A stretch of DNA of 64,000 bases from Parietaria judaica (taxonomy: Eukaryota; Streptophyta; Magnoliopsida; Rosales; Urticaceae), in assembly GCA_954871525.1 (NCBI GenBank), contig OX940863.1, positions 3,820,001 through 3,884,000 on the forward strand. Reading direction: 5' to 3'. Below, one piece after another: positions 32,261 to 45,806 of this stretch. A program made the translations under genes and the position numbers. The notes beneath the pieces are model-generated. The model was not told the origin of the DNA and did no database searches. It saw nothing but the letters and a program-made list of their open reading frames with translations. Position 1 is the stretch's first letter. Each line of letters begins with the position of its first letter.

Positions 32261-35146
32261 GCCCGACTTGTGTTTTGCTCTTCATTTTTTGGTCCTGTCG
32301 TGTTGTGGCCGAGTTTCCGTGTCGATATGGCCTCGATTTGTAAGTTATGATGAATATATCAGCCCCGTGATTGCCTAAATGTGCGTCTGTCCAAATTCTT
32401 TGGTCCAATTTTGCCACGAAGGTGATTACCTTCCCATTTTCAGAGCTAGGTATAAACTGAAATTGACATGGAAATATTGGCAATAACATTTACGGTAAAA
32501 TCAATGGCCAGGGACTAACAAAATATATTCGTTCTTTTAGGTTCCTTCACTTCACTCGTCGCTATTAATGAGTTTTGGGTGACGATTAATTACGTTACCG
32601 GTGTTTGGGATTCAATAGGAGCGAAATCAGGTCCAAAATTGAAATCTGGATTCCGGGTTTGGAAACTAAAAAGAGAGAATAAACCCTGTTGTGAATTTTT
32701 TTTTTTATAAAAAAAAGGTATCAAATTGTCCCCTAAATTAATGCATTAACATTGCAAAAAATATGTAAAGAACAAAAGAAAAAGAAAAAAGGGAAAAAAC
32801 TTTAAAGAAGTGAAAAATCATATTAAAGACGATAGGAAAAGAAAACCTAAAAAGTAAAAGCATTGATACAGGATTGACTTTGTGAGAACCTATTATTCGG
32901 GTTTTGAGTTTTTAACGCTTAAACCGGATCCCGGGGTGCGGTCTTTAAACTCGTATTTTTGTGAGTTTATTACACTCAAACCTAAAGGTTTAAACTAAAG
33001 ATTATAAGATGACTAACTTCGGGTTTATTATAAACTTAGGGGGCATATGTACTCAAGTTACATATAAGTGAGGCGGCATAATCTAAGTTTTTTTTTTATT
33101 ATTATTATCATAAACTTAAAGGTTAATGGGGCATATGTACTTAAGTTGTATACAACTAAGGCGGCGTAATCCAAGTCTTTTTTTCTCTTTCAGTTATAAG
33201 TCTTGCTTTACGGAGGATTTGAAGTTTTTTTTTGTTTTTGTTTGAGAGATTTAGTATATTTAAACTGCAAGAAAGTGAAACTTGAGAATATCTATGTTAA
33301 AGTAAAGTAAAATTCGAGTATACTTATCAGTAAAAAAAAAAAATATACTTCAATCTGTACCGTTCCAATTAAATACAGGTTGAATACATTTGCCAATGTT
33401 AACCCTAAATTGAGCATAACCATTCATTCCTCTCTACAGGCCCAATAATTGAAGGCTGATAATAATACCAATTTGGACATTGGAGAACATGACCATTCTC
33501 CATCTACCCTTATTAAATGCAATTTGGAAAATAACTGAAAATAAGAAACTTTGGTCACGCAATGAATTATAAATCATAGTCTATAATACAATTTGAGCTA
33601 AGTTATCATTCTTATAATAAATCGAAAAAGCGTTGCAACTTGCATGCACGTATAATCACTACTTTACCATTAAATATGTAACATGCAAAGGAAGCTTCTT
33701 AATTAAATTCATACATCTATAAATGCTCATCTTCAATAATGTACCGAATTCTTCTCTACTTAAGCACCATATATACATAAACATATACACATGCCTATAA
33801 ATAGTATATTAACCATGCCAAGCCAAGCCAAGCCACCTTATGGATTGGGAAAATAAAATTAATGTTTGGATAATAAAAGTAGTATTGAAACTTGAAAGCC
33901 GCACATGAAATGAAACTCGTAAAGGTGGTATTGAAGCTAAAAATTAGGTTCCAAATGTGAGTGCAATTAAAACATCATCTTTGAATATTATCCATGCTAA
34001 CCTCAACAAGTGCCCATATCTGCTGACACCAATACTATAGACGCGGTAACACAAATGGCAAGTCGTTTATTACTCGGTAAAACAAGATGTACGACTTGGT
34101 GCCATAACACAAATGATAAGTCGTTTATTACTCGTACTGGCGAATTGGTTCGGAACTTTGTCTTATAATGACTTCATCTAATCCCGGCTTAGCTAGCATC
34201 TCAAAGCTCCAACTCCAAAACACTCCATTTCGGCCATTTTCAGGTAGCTAGGGCAACCACGTTGGTTAAGACTATTTGAAGAAAAATATGTACATAATTT
34301 AAAATTTGAAACTTGAAGTAGAATTTATGAAGACGGAGAAGGAGAACTATAAAATACACAACTTAATTAAAAATAGTTCTATAACTAATGCATATAAATC
34401 AACCCAAAAATAAATAAATAGTAAGAATAATAATATAATTAAATTTGATAAACGACATGTAATAAGTCTGGCTAAAATCTAGATAAAGAATTAAGTTGGC
34501 CCACATCAAGATTTCTATTTTTGTCAAAGAGCACCTCATAAATCATAATATATAATTATATATTTATTTGTTGAAAATAGCTCATCTCATAAATATATTA
34601 GTGATAAGCTGGGTGTGCCCAAACTCATTTCCAACAGTAAGAGAGGGATAAGGCGGGTCCACAATCTTATCCATACGTTTCAAATCAATCAAGTCCAACT
34701 CGCCACGTGGCGCCATGCAACGTGTCCTAGCCGCTTTCGCTGCGCGTGACGAGGCCACACGCGGGGTCCACCGACACGTGGTGGCCGAGTCGAATCGCTG
34801 GCGTAGCGGACCGATTGTCTCGAGTTTAATTTGGATGTTGTGTTGTGCGGATTATGGCAGTAAGCTCTCAGCTCTGCAAAGCGACAAAAGAGTGGGTCCC
34901 ACACCTACAAGAGTCCCGTACACTGTCGGCAACGTGTATTTTGTTTTCGCCGCCACGTTCCGTTCAGATTTTCCTATCAATCTCTACTGTATGCTTTAAG
35001 AAAATATGATTTATTTTTAATTTTATTTTTGGCAGTGAAAATTTATAATAAAATAGAAATTTTGTATAAATATTAGTTTGTTTTTTTTAAGTTCTTTATC
35101 AAAATTTTACGTGGTAACACTCATTTGATTATATTTTTGTTGTATA
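32261..35146. other. Gene-poor DNA with small direct repeats
   Basis: No gene is supportable. Short direct duplications are seen: gggcatatgtact(c/t)aagtt near 33042 and 33130, and acacaaatg(g/a)(c/t)aagtcgtttattactcg near 34050 and 34110. A GC-rich island at about 34690-34960 contains CACGTGG motifs and is listed separately. Confidence 0.5.
34695..34960. promoter_or_regulatory. GC-rich island with G-box motifs, no gene attached
   Basis: Against an AT-rich background this stretch contains gccacgtggcg (about 34702) and acacgtggtgg (about 34773), which are G-box/ABRE-type cores, plus several CG-rich words. An open frame at 34715-34999 has no recognisable protein. It may be a relic promoter or the start of an untranslated RNA. 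Confidence 0.25.
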
Positions 35147-35153
35147 CGAGCTA

Positions 35154-35696
35154 TGAGTTTAAGCTTGACCTGACTCAACAACCCCTAGCAGAGAAGGGCC
35201 CGAGCAGAAATCTCCCTAGCAGGAATTTCCCCACCAGAGAGCTCCCCACCAGAGATGGGTCCGACCAGAGATTTCCCCCAAGAGGAAGGGACCCGACCAG
35301 GAATGCTCCTACCAGAGATGAGGGAGAACAGAAATTTTCCCTAGTAGAAGAGGGCCCTAGTAGGATTCTCCCGAGCAGAAACGGAAAACGCCATAAGTCA
35401 AGAAGAGATATTCCCGGAAGGTACAACTTGAGGAGCAAGTTTGAAGATTTGATTTGGCTTCCTGATTTTGATATGATTTGGTTTCCCATTCTGTTAGGAA
35501 ACGTGTAAATTGTAAAGATTTGATTCAGTTTATTTTAGGAAGTTTAGCTAGGTTTTGGCTTTCTAGTTTCTCTATAAATACAAGTCTTACGACTTTCATT
35601 CGACATTAATCTGAGAAAAATTCTCTCAACTTTCTTTGTCCTTTGTTTCTTGCTCTTTGTTTCTTTTGGCAGATCCATTCTCATTGAGAACCAACA
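35154..35696 (+). mobile_element. Probable solo LTR
   Basis: The 543-bp segment starts TGAGTTTAAGC and ends GAACCAACA. It is flanked on both sides by CGAGCTA (35147-35153 and 35697-35703), and has a TATA-like box (tctataaatacaag, about 35570) two thirds in, followed by a T/C-rich leader, as in LTRs. Its 5' part is a degenerate repeat of (c/g)accagagat and tccccaccagaga-type words (35190-35390). A 7-bp duplication is unusual. If the element begins two bases earlier at TATGAG, the duplication is the normal 5 bp (CGAGC). The 127-codon frame inside reflects the repeat and is not a gene. Confidence 0.6.
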
Positions 35697-35703
35697 CGAG
35701 CTA

Positions 35704-36482
35704 CATGAACTTCAAAGACTTTATACCGAATACTAAATTCTTGTATAGTAGTCCAAACGTGATATACAATGCAATATTATCTATTTATATGTTCAATAGT
35801 CACTACTATATATCCTTTCAAAAGTAAGATTATCTATTTATATGTTCAATAGTCATTTTAGTATATATTTTTTTTTGTTATTTACGTATTTGAAGAATAA
35901 TCGATCGAAATATACTTTGTGATTTGTCTGAAATGAAAATTTAGCTACACCAATGACACGTTTATACTTTATATATTTTTGCAGAATCAAGTAAAACGAT
36001 AGGGTATAATATCGAACTTAAAATACATTTCCTCGGATAATAGAACACTGATAATAGGAATCAACACGTTTTTTTTTTTTTTTTTTTTTCTTCTGAGTAT
36101 CATGGTTTGTGATAAAAGTAAAGAATGAATCATAGATATTTAAAAACTATTTTAACATTTAAGAATCAAGGATGTTTTTTTTTTTTTTTTTTAAATAAAT
36201 TATTTTTGAAGGTCATCAATTTCTTCAGTTAAGTCACTTTCGTGAAGTCGTAATTCATGGCTTGGTTTCTTTTATTTATTTTTATCCCGAAAAGTACATG
36301 TATGTCGGTAATGAGAAAAACTGACGAGTGACAGATGTGATTTATTTTTATTATTTTCTAGTCGTTGCCACGTTGTAGGTTTAAAAGTACTAGGGTTTTT
36401 ATAATAATATAAGCACCATTCCAAATTTCCAATAATATATATTATATGTGATATACAAGCACGAAATTGTGAGGAGAAATTA

Positions 36483-36529
<47 letters not shown>

Positions 36530-37640
36530 TTAAGAGATCATGTGCATGTTACTATGTAAAGATTTCTTCCCACCAAAGAACCCAAAAAAATGGTTATCCT
36601 TTTCTTCTCAAAATTGCGATACAGAAGTTTTCAAGCATTGATTCTAAACCTGAGATAATGGAGAATAATATATTTATACGTAGTTGAGAGAATATCTATT
36701 AACTTCAATTCTTCAAATAATAATTTACGCTATGCCGATAAGGTTATTGCATGTAATACAAAATCAAGTTATTAATGTACAGTTTATAGATTTTTAATAT
36801 ACCATACTTGTCTTCACTATTCTGCCAAAAACACACACAAATTAGTGTGTATGTTTTGCAAAGTAAATAATAATAATTATAATAATAATCTATGAACCCG
36901 ATTCACTTTTGACTTTAAGAAGGATTCTCCTTTATAAACCCTAGCTACCCACCATATATTGCTTCAAATATCAAACTATCTCCTTTAGTTTTAGTCACAT
37001 TAAAGTAAAGTAATAATTAGTCATCCACTTTGTTATATAGTAGGACCCCACGAGAGAAATATATTCAAACCCCATTTGCATCATCATTGTTTATTGAAAT
37101 AAATAATCTACTTTTTTTAATATTATTTTTACATCAAGTGGTCGTATAGTTCTACACGTAGCTATGCGTTGCTAAATATTATTAGTTCAATATATAAAAG
37201 TATAAACAGCATATTAATTTTAATGAATATTAACATGTCGGCCGAATTCATAAAAATACGGTTTATGTAGGAAAGTATAGTATAACATTGACAATTTTAT
37301 CGGTCACTTTTATTCTATCCGAACTCACTATCTTGTACATGCAAATATGAAAATAAAATATAACACTTCTTTTTACGATAATAAAAAAAAAAAGAAAAAG
37401 AGACCACTGAGTGTGAAATCCGATTTTCACAAAAGTATTATACAATCAATTAAGAGCACCCGAAATTGATCGGTCATGATATCACAAAGTGAATTATTTA
37501 TAATTAAAGAGTTAAACATGTACTTTAGACTTTTCACATATGATTTACGTTGTCGCTTTATTTTTTTCTTTTCTTTTGATCATGTTTGACTTAGAATTGT
37601 TATTTTACTTGATTTTGCGTCAATGTGTAACAAAATATTG
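35704..37640. other. AT-rich intergenic DNA with microsatellites
   Basis: Contains long T tracts (about 36070 and 36178) and a (TA)n microsatellite at about 36488-36525. No gene is seen. Confidence 0.5.
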
Positions 37641-37652
37641 TGTGATTAAGAT

Positions 37653-37993
37653 CATGGGCGGAGCTATTGCAGCATCAGCATACTCACGTGCGTATGCTTA
37701 ATTGTCAAACTAAAATTGTTAAAGCTGATATGTATTGCAGTTGTAGCTTATTTTGTTGTTAATTTTCAATAAAAATATAAATAAAAGTGAATAATAATCA
37801 CGTTAACCATGTAAATATAAGAAATGATAATAATTTATTATTAATTTATACTTTTCTTTAAGATGCCATTTGTCATTTATTACCTCTACGGTTTACACAT
37901 TAATTAATGTTGCACTGCACATATATGTTATAAAAACAACAATTTAATTCATACAAGCACTATAACTAAAAAATAAGTGATTCTGAGAAAGTG

Positions 37994-38024
<31 letters not shown>

Positions 38025-38366
38025 TAACATGATATACTCAAATCAAACTTTTTTTACAAGAATTTCACTACCTATTTTAAATCTAAACTGATCCCGTAAA
38101 CTATACATAGTTGATTTACTTATTATATATATATTTTTTCTTTTTTATCAAATTTTAAGGAAACAAAAAATTAAATTTCAACTCTGATACTCATATTAGC
38201 TAAAAAATTGTAACAATATCAAGATTTAACAAATGGATTTATGTTTACATATTTTTATGTTTAAGAAATTTTATCTATTTATAAAAAAAAATATTTAAAT
38301 TAAATAGAGTAGAGTATTTTGTATTTTCTGTGCTTCGGCTCAACCGAATAGCTGGCTACGCCCCTG
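37653..38366. mobile_element. hAT element (GGGGCGTAGCC-type ends)
   Basis: Begins CATGGGCGGAGCTA and ends TGGCTACGCCCCTG, imperfect inverted ends. It has the exact 8-bp duplication ATTAAGAT (37645-37652 and 38367-38374). 714 bp, AT-rich interior, no transposase frame. Confidence 0.85.
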
Positions 38367-38374
38367 ATTAAGAT

Positions 38375-40090
38375 CATAGAAATTAAAATTCGTAAGTGGC
38401 AAGTGAGCGTATCTCTTACATAACTACATATTAATTTTATTTTTGAATTTGAGAATTTAGATAAAAAATAATAATAATAAACAATCTTTGATCATATTAG
38501 ATTAGGCCGATTTATAATGCAACTTTGGATATGGTCAAATGATAAACTAAATTAGTACCCTAGAAATATGAAGAAAGAAACATAGCTAAGGTTCAAAATT
38601 TACATATACTATAAAATAATAAAAAGCTAATTACACTCTAAGTCTCTTAAATATCTATTAGATTAAAATATTTAAGAATGACAATAGATCAGACATTATA
38701 GTTGCCATAGGGCTCATGTTTTTTTCTGATATATTAATGCAATGTATATGTTTATGGTCAAAACATGAATAAATATATTTGTCCGAGACAAATTTTCAAA
38801 TTCATCATGTATAGTTTATTTTTCAATAGACAAATCTTTAAATTCTTTTTTTTTTTTTTGAGGAAAGACAAATCTTTAAATTCTCTAAGCGTGTGTATGT
38901 GTTTTTTTTTTCTAATCATATATGCGTTAATTTCTTTTGTTTCCAATGGGTCCAAGATTTGTCGATATTTCACCGAACAATTTCCAGCAATGTAACGTAA
39001 CGTTTAATCTCAGCAACATTAATATATTGCTTTTTAATTCACAGTTGATCGCCAAAGTATAAGCAATGAGTAGTGGTGACACATTACATATAAATTACTT
39101 GTTAATTTACCAACAATTAATCACATAATCTAGTGGCCCAAAAGAGCTTGATCGTGACTATATATAATACTTTACAATCATGGATCATCATTTAATTACG
39201 GGACTATATTGCATAAGATTAATAAATAATAATTACTATCACTATATACGTGACAACTTTGTACTTCACTCATCGAATTTGCCTTTTCCTTAGAATCATA
39301 TATTTTTGTGTTACATTTAAGACTTTAATACAAATTTTCAACGGCTTTTGCATTAAGATAATACTTTATGACACGCATTAATTGGAATAATCTGAGTTAC
39401 TTTTTAGTTTTTTCAAAAGGCCAAAATAAAACCCTAACAGAATACGTCGCCGATGCATGGCCACATATTTTGGGTCACTTTTACGCATTAAATAAAGACA
39501 CTGCAAAAAACTAAACACCTTATTCCATTCGTTATTAATAGTATGATCAAGAGTTGAATATAAAAATAAACAAATAAAAAAAAAGATAAAAGAGAAATTG
39601 ACGTTAAAGACTTTGGAGCGTTTGCTCTATGAGCATTTAATTTCTTACAACAATATTTTTAAACTTCTAACGAGTACACTTTGACCCTTACGACTCTATT
39701 ATGCGTTAAAAATAATAAAAATATTATGAAAGCTCTATAGATTTTTATTTTATTTTATTTTTAAATACTGTCAATTTTGCAAACTTTTAAAAAAGTTTCA
39801 TTTTGTATTTAAAGTGTAAGGACTATATATATATATAAGGTGTGAAAAACAAAAACAAAAATTAATTTGTGCACGATAAAATACTTATCCGATACATTTT
39901 TGTTGACTTTTTACTAGAACAGCATTAATAGTTTAAATTATGAGACTACTGCAAAATAATCGACGAAGGAAAAATTTGAAAGTCTCAAACAAGTGAAAAA
40001 AAAAATATATATATTCTCCAACAATTGCAATGTCATTATACAATATATAATATTAATAATGCGAATTAATTAGTATTAGTATATAATAAA
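38375..40090. other. AT-rich intergenic DNA upstream of the ERD4 gene
   Basis: No gene is seen. The last few hundred bases before 40379 become C/T-rich (ctcctctcccttttaaatc, ctctctctgtccag) and are probably the promoter and 5' UTR of the channel gene. Confidence 0.5.
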
Positions 40091-40378
40091 GGCAAAAAGA
40101 GAAGAAAACAAAGCAACGTCCCCACAAAGCCAGCGAGGTCGAAGCTTAACCCTTAGTCACACGGTCCTTCCGCGCAGATATTTCTTGCTTTTTTATTTAT
40201 TTATTTAATTAAATAATATTTATTACAATTTGTAACGCAACAAAATCATTATCAACGTCCCAACCACCAATCATCAACGGTCACATTTCTCCTCTCCCTT
40301 TTAAATCTTCTCCTCCTTCGTCTTCACTCCGACACTGCTCTCTGAGAAATCTGAAACCCTAGCTCTCTCTGTCCAGCC

Positions 40379-43300
40379 ATGGATTTCCCCTCCTTCTTGA
40401 CGTCCTTAGGGACGTCCTTCCTCATATTCGTGGTCCTCGTCCTCCTCTTCACCTGGCTCTCCCAGAAGCCTGGAAACGCCGTCGTCTACTACCCCAACCG
40501 GATCCTCCGCGGGCTGGACCCGAATGCGACCGGGTCCAAGTCCTGCGACCCGTTTGGCTGGGCCCGGGAGGCCATGGCTTCCTCCGAGCAGGACATCGTC
40601 GCCGCCTCCGGCGTCGACTCCGCCGTCTACTTCGTCTTCCTCAGCACTGGTACTTTACTTTCTCTGCAAATTGGGAAACGAAGAGATTCTTTGTGCTTGA
40701 TAGTTTCAAGCAATTTCTAGCAAGTAGATTCTTCTTATGTATAAGATAATCAACCACATGAATTCAATTATCTTATTTCATGAATAATATCTTATAAATT
40801 TATTACTGGTAGCTTCAGAGATCTGATCAAAGTAATTAGGGGAGATCTTAAAATCTAAGTACAATTAGGTAGATTTGCTTTGTTTGGAAAAAGATTTTGT
40901 GGTTAAAGTTTGAATGTTTGGAATGCGTGGCAGTGCTGGGGATAATCGTGCTGTCCGGGTTGATTCTGCTTCCGGCTCTGTTGCCGGTGGCCGCCACCGA
41001 TGAACAGTTGGCGATATTTGTGAAGTCCGGTGTAAACAATACCTTCACCGTTCTTGACAAGATTTCCATGGCGAATGTTCAGGTGAAAATCTTGCTCATC
41101 TGTTTATGTATATTTATTCAACTTAGTTTGATTTTTATCCAAATTCTCTAATATTTTCCTTTTGTTTCATGTTTTTGTTTTGTAATTGCATAAATGTCCA
41201 TTTGTGTTACTTGTTTTAGAAAATATGCAGTAAAGAAAAGAAAGTATACCCTTTACCCGCGACAGTGCGTAAAATCGAAAATCAGTACTGCATCAAGAAT
41301 TTTAGGAATTTATTTTGGAACGAGTTTTGATTTTTATTGTCGGTTTTATAACAGTCAACAACAAGCATGTTTTTAATTTATATCGATTATAGTAAGTCGG
41401 GATCGTGGCTTTTAAAAACCGTTACTGGTGCCAGTTTTAACGGTAAGACTTAAACTGTAGATTTTTTCTATATGAGCAGGAAAAGAGTCCGAGATTATGG
41501 GGGTTTCTGGCAGCTGTGTACTGGGTTTCTTTTGTGACTTACACCTTGTTGTGGAAGGCATACAAACACGTCTCGGCTCTGAGAGCCGATGCATTGATGT
41601 CTCCCGAATTGAAAGTCGAACAATATGCAATTTTAGTAAGGGACATTCCTCCTGCAGCTGAGGGCCAAACCCGGAAAGAGCAGGTCGACTCGTACTTCCA
41701 AACAATCTACCCTGACACGTTTTACAGATCGATGCTGGTCACGGACAACAAAGCGGTGCATTTTCTTCGCCAAATATTATGATATTACAAATGATCTTAT
41801 ATATATCAAATTAATCTTTCTTTTTCTTATTTTGGACTGTAATTCTCTCACAGGTCACTAAGCTTTACGACGAACTAGAAGGGTACAAGAAAAAGCTGGC
41901 ACGTGCTGAAGCAGTATACGCCAACTCGAAGACAACAGGCAACACCGAAGGAACGAGACCGAGTCACAAAACTGGGATTCTGGGTCTGATCGGAGAGAAA
42001 GTTGACAGCATTAATTTCTATAACGAGAAGATCAATGAACTGATTCCGAAGCTAGAATCCGAGCAAAAGCTCACTCTAAGAGAAAAGCAGCTTCCTTCAG
42101 CCATTGTCTTCTTCACAAACCGAGTCGCTGCAGCCTCGGCCGCTCAGAGCCTTCACGCCCAAATAGTCAACCATTGGACTGTCCTCGACGCTCCTGAGCC
42201 ACGTCAGATCTTGTGGTCAAATCTCAAGATCAAATTCTTCCACAGACAGGCACGGCAATACATTGTCTACTTCATCGTGGCTCTTACCATCTTCTTCTAC
42301 TTGATTCCCATCGGTTTCATCTCGGCGTTCACCACCCTTACGAATTTGAGAAAGTTTCTCCCGTTTCTGAAAGTGATTTTGGATGTGAAAGCTGTGAGGA
42401 CGGTGCTCGAAGCTTATCTCCCACAGATTGCCCTCATCGTCTTCCTTGCCTTGTTACCCAAGTTTCTTCTATTTCTGTCGAAGCTGGAGGGAATTCCTTC
42501 TCAAAGCCATGCCATAAGGGCCTCTTCTGGGAAGTATTTCTACTTTTCGGTGTTAAATGTGTTCATTGGTGTTACCGTTGGTGGCGCTTTGTTCAGTTCG
42601 TTCAAGAAAATTCAGGCGCAGCCAAACTCTGTTGTTGGTTTGCTGGCAAGTAGCATCCCGGGAAGTTCGACCTTCTTCATCACTTTTGTGGCTCTGAAGT
42701 AAGTTTACAGTTTATTCTTACTTTGTTTTTCTATGAATATTTCATCTTTATATATACTGTGGGTTTTTTCTGCTAGGTTCTTTGTCGGCTACGGGCTTGA
42801 ACTGTCTCGGATCGTTCCGCTCATAATCTTCCACATCAAGAGGAAATATCTCTGCAAGACTGAAGCCGAGATCAAAGATGCTTGGTTTCCCGGTGATCTT
42901 GGATATGGAACTAGGGTTCCCGGAGACATGCTTATCTTGACGATCGTTCTATCGTACTCTGTCATTTCTCCTATTATTATTCCCTTCGGTGCTGCCTACT
43001 TTGCTTTCGGATGGCTCATCCTCCGTAACCAGGTAACGTAATTTCAATTGACCCTATATAATTTTTAAAGCATCCGGTTTCTAGTACCAGCTTAACATAA
43101 TATACGCTCATTTATAATTTACATGATATGCTTTCAGGCTTTGAGAGTGTTCGTTCCATCGTACGAGAGCTACGGGAAGCTGTGGCCTCACATGTTCGTC
43201 CGCATCCTCGCAGCTCTCGTGCTCTTCCAAGTCACCATGTTCGGTTACTTGGGGACCAAGAGATTCTATTACGCGCCTATTGTGATTCCGCTCATCATCT

Positions 43301-43515
43301 TCTCCGTGATCTTCGCCTTCATTTGCAATAAGAAGTTTTACCGCTCTTTCCACAACACAGCGCTCGAAGTCGCTGCCGGAGAGTTGAAGGAAATTCCGAA
43401 CATGGAGCACGTCTTCAGGGCGTTCGTGCCAGCGAGCTTGAACTATGAGAAAAGCGATGATGATCAGTTTGAAGACGCGTTGTCGCAAGTGTCGAGAAGC
43501 GGGTCGTTCGTTTGA
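40379..43515 (+). CDS. ERD4: ERD4 / OSCA3-type hyperosmolality-gated channel
   Basis: Six exons: 40379-40649, 40934-41082, 41480-41755, 41854-42698, 42777-43032, 43138-43515. They are in frame with GT-AG borders, giving 724 residues, the length I recall for Arabidopsis ERD4 (OSCA3.1). The opening MDFPSFLTSLGTSFLIF and YYPNRILRGLDP match the family. The cytosolic RNA-recognition-like region includes ILVRDIPPAAEGQTRKEQVD, and the DUF221/RSN1_7TM pore domain begins near VNHWTVLDAPEPRQILWSN. Further landmarks are PKFLLFLSKLEGIPSQSHA, KYFYFSVLNVFIGV and GYGLELSRIVPLIIFH. About ten or eleven transmembrane segments are expected. OSCA/TMEM63 proteins are mechanosensitive, calcium-permeable cation channels; ERD4 is dehydration-induced in Arabidopsis. 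The short C-terminal tail (DALSQVSRSGSFV) is variable. A rearranged fragment of such a gene lies at 387-738. Confidence 0.95.
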
Positions 43516-44201
43516 ATAAGAAGAGAAGGAAGATTGTGTATGCATGTTTGATTTCTTCACAGCCTTGTAGCGAAAAGCTTCTTCTTTTAGTTTTGGCTGA
43601 TCTGTGGATAAAGCTAGTGTGTAATTAGGAACCACGTTTAATTTGTTTGTATTTAATTTACAGTATGTTAATGATATATATATATATATATATATCTTCG
43701 TGTATTTGTGTGGAAAATATTTATTAACAAATTTGTGGTTCATTGAGAAATTGGTCAATTTGTAAGTCCTCAATTTTTGGTGATTTTGTTATATGATTTT
43801 TTTTTAAATGTTCCCTTATGATTATGGCTTCTCATATAATTATATATGTGCATACGAATAATCTAGTTGATTAAATTATTTACAAGTTTTATTGGTAAGT
43901 ACTTTTACTCTTGCCTATGTGCGTGTTAAATTGCAAAAACATGTAAACTTTATAGTAATTGAAGGTAATGAACAATTTATGTTCAATCTCATTGAATGAC
44001 ATAATCAATTGGTAACTACTCTAACAATCACATACTTATACGTATTCATGAGATTTATTTAAGTTGATTTCTTAAATTACACATCAATTTGACCATTACA
44101 TTGTCATCAATTTAGATTGAGTTCAATACAACTACAAGTTTTAACAGCTAAAAATTTGACTGGTCTAAATAATTTTTTTTCTAAAAGTTTCAATTTGTAA
44201 A
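43516..44201. other. Downstream region of ERD4, AT-rich
   Basis: A probable 3' UTR to about 43700, then a (TA)n microsatellite and AT-rich DNA with no gene. Confidence 0.5.
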
Positions 44202-44699
44202 GGGAAACTTGAGAAAATAGCCTAAAAAAACACCATAATTGAACTTTTAAACCCATTCTAGAAAATCAGTGTTTCTAAACTTTGCCCAGATTAAGACGAT
44301 TTTACCCTCGTTTTTTTGGCAATCACATTTCAGTAAACAAACATATTACTTTTGCCACAAATCAAAAAAATTTCCCCTTTTTCCACGTTTTCTTCTCTTC
44401 TTTCTTCTTTTCTTCTTCTCTCCTTCCTGACCTCACTCTTCTCTCCTCACCGTGAAATTTCAGACCGACCTCGCGACCCCCTCCCGACCTCGTTCTCCTC
44501 CCGTCGCCCACCCCCTTCTCCCGTCTCCAACCCGCGCTCCGGCCAAATCTCCGGACAAGTCGTCGCCGATAGCCTCAGGTCTCCACGCGCAAGCTTCAAA
44601 CGTCAATAAGGTTCGATTGCATAATGTTTTAGGGTTGATTTTATTCTTGATACAAAAATTAGGGATTTCAAAGTTTCCTTTGATTTTGGGTGTTCGTTA

Positions 44700-44960
44700 G
44701 GGTTCGTTTCACGGTTTGGGTTCACTGATCATCGGAGTTAGGGCGAAATTTCACGGTTTGGGTTTGGGTGTTCGAAGTTAGGGTTTCGTTTGGGTGTTCC
44801 AGGATAATCAGTTCGAAGTTAGGGTTGGTTTCAGGATAATCAGTTTGTTCCACGGTTTGGGTTTGAGTGTTCGTTAGGGTTCGTTTCAGGACAATCAGTT
44901 TGTTCCACGGTTTGGGTTTGGGTGTTCGAAGTTAGGGTTTCGTTTGGGTTTCAATGTGTT
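44700..44960. repeat. Degenerate tandem repeat near the left TIR
   Basis: Words such as tttcacggtttgggtt, gggtgttcgaagttagggtt and caggataatcag recur three to four times with variable order and spacing of 60-80 bp. Occurrences of gttagggttt resemble plant telomere repeats but are not in a telomere-like array. Confidence 0.6.
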
Positions 44961-45173
44961 CCACGGTTTTGCTCAATGTGTTCAATTGATTTTTGTCTAC
45001 TTAGGGTTGTACAGAGAAACAGATTCATTAGAATTCATTAAAAACAAATCTGGTTTGGACTTGATTGGGATATATGGCAGTTTTGGACTTGATTATCTTG
45101 GATTCTGGACTTGATTAGTTTGGAATTTTGAACTTGGTTATTTATCTGCTTTTATTTGCATTATGATTTGCAG

Positions 45174-45806
45174 ATGGATTATGTAGTTGCTGCGTCCGAG
45201 CGTCATTCAGAGAGGGTGTGGTACCGCGGCAGTACTCGGTTAGACACCATCATCAAGTATTTCCGAGATCACAAGCTGTTGGATAGGGTGCTTGCCACCC
45301 CCTTTGGGCAGTTTTTTGCTGAACCTCGTCCCAAATTTTCGGGTGCGTTACTCCATCAAGTACTGTGTCGAAGAATTAAATCTTCGAATTCCGATGAGGT
45401 GGCCTTCAAATTCAACGGGGTTATATGTAAATTCGAATCGTTTTCAGCCCACTTAGGAAAAGGAATACGCGAGATGCTCAAGATATGCGGATGCACTACG
45501 ATGCACTTGAATGTTGCTTCTAGACCATTCAAAGTTGCACGTATGAAAAGTGACGTGGTTCTGAAGGCTAAAAAAAAGTAAGTCTAATTGTGTTTGAATT
45601 AATAAAGATATATTTACTTGTTCTATTTTAAACTCACTACTAGGTTTTAATTATTTTTCAACGGCGACTGTGGCATATTCGCATTGAAGCATGTGGAAAA
45701 TATCATGCACGGCGAGGCAATGACTGAAGTTCACATTGACAATATCAAAGACTTTAGAGCGATATATGCTGTTAATATAGCTAGGCAAAGAAAGAGTGAC
45801 GAATAA
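45174..45806 (+). pseudogene. Captured DUF1985 and Ulp1-protease gene remnant in the 4.1-kb element
   Basis: The first part (45174 to about 45575) starts MDYVVAASERHSERVWYRG right after an intron-like acceptor. It contains FGQFFAEPRPKFSGALLHQ and EVAFKFNGVICKFESFSAHLG, which fit the DUF1985 domain of plant transposon-borne proteins. A donor-like gtaagt follows. The second part (about 45658-45806) reads NGDCGIFALKHVEN and runs to a TAA. GDCG with its Cys is the catalytic motif of Ulp1/C48 SUMO proteases, but the upstream catalytic His and Asp regions are absent. The junction has ttcaacgg where an AG acceptor would be expected. The gene is therefore internally deleted and unlikely to yield an active protease. 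Confidence 0.75.

Noticed and set aside
35125..35508. 127-codon Pro/Arg-rich frame and its antisense partner
   Set aside because: Both read the degenerate accagaga repeat in the probable solo LTR.
44185..44201. 9-bp target duplication of the 4.1-kb element
   Set aside because: The left flank atttgtaaa and right flank ttactaaat share only part of their bases in register, so I do not claim a duplication.
44740..44950. gttagggttt words suggesting interstitial telomeric repeats
   Set aside because: The words are dispersed within a longer degenerate repeat and never form consecutive TTTAGGG units.
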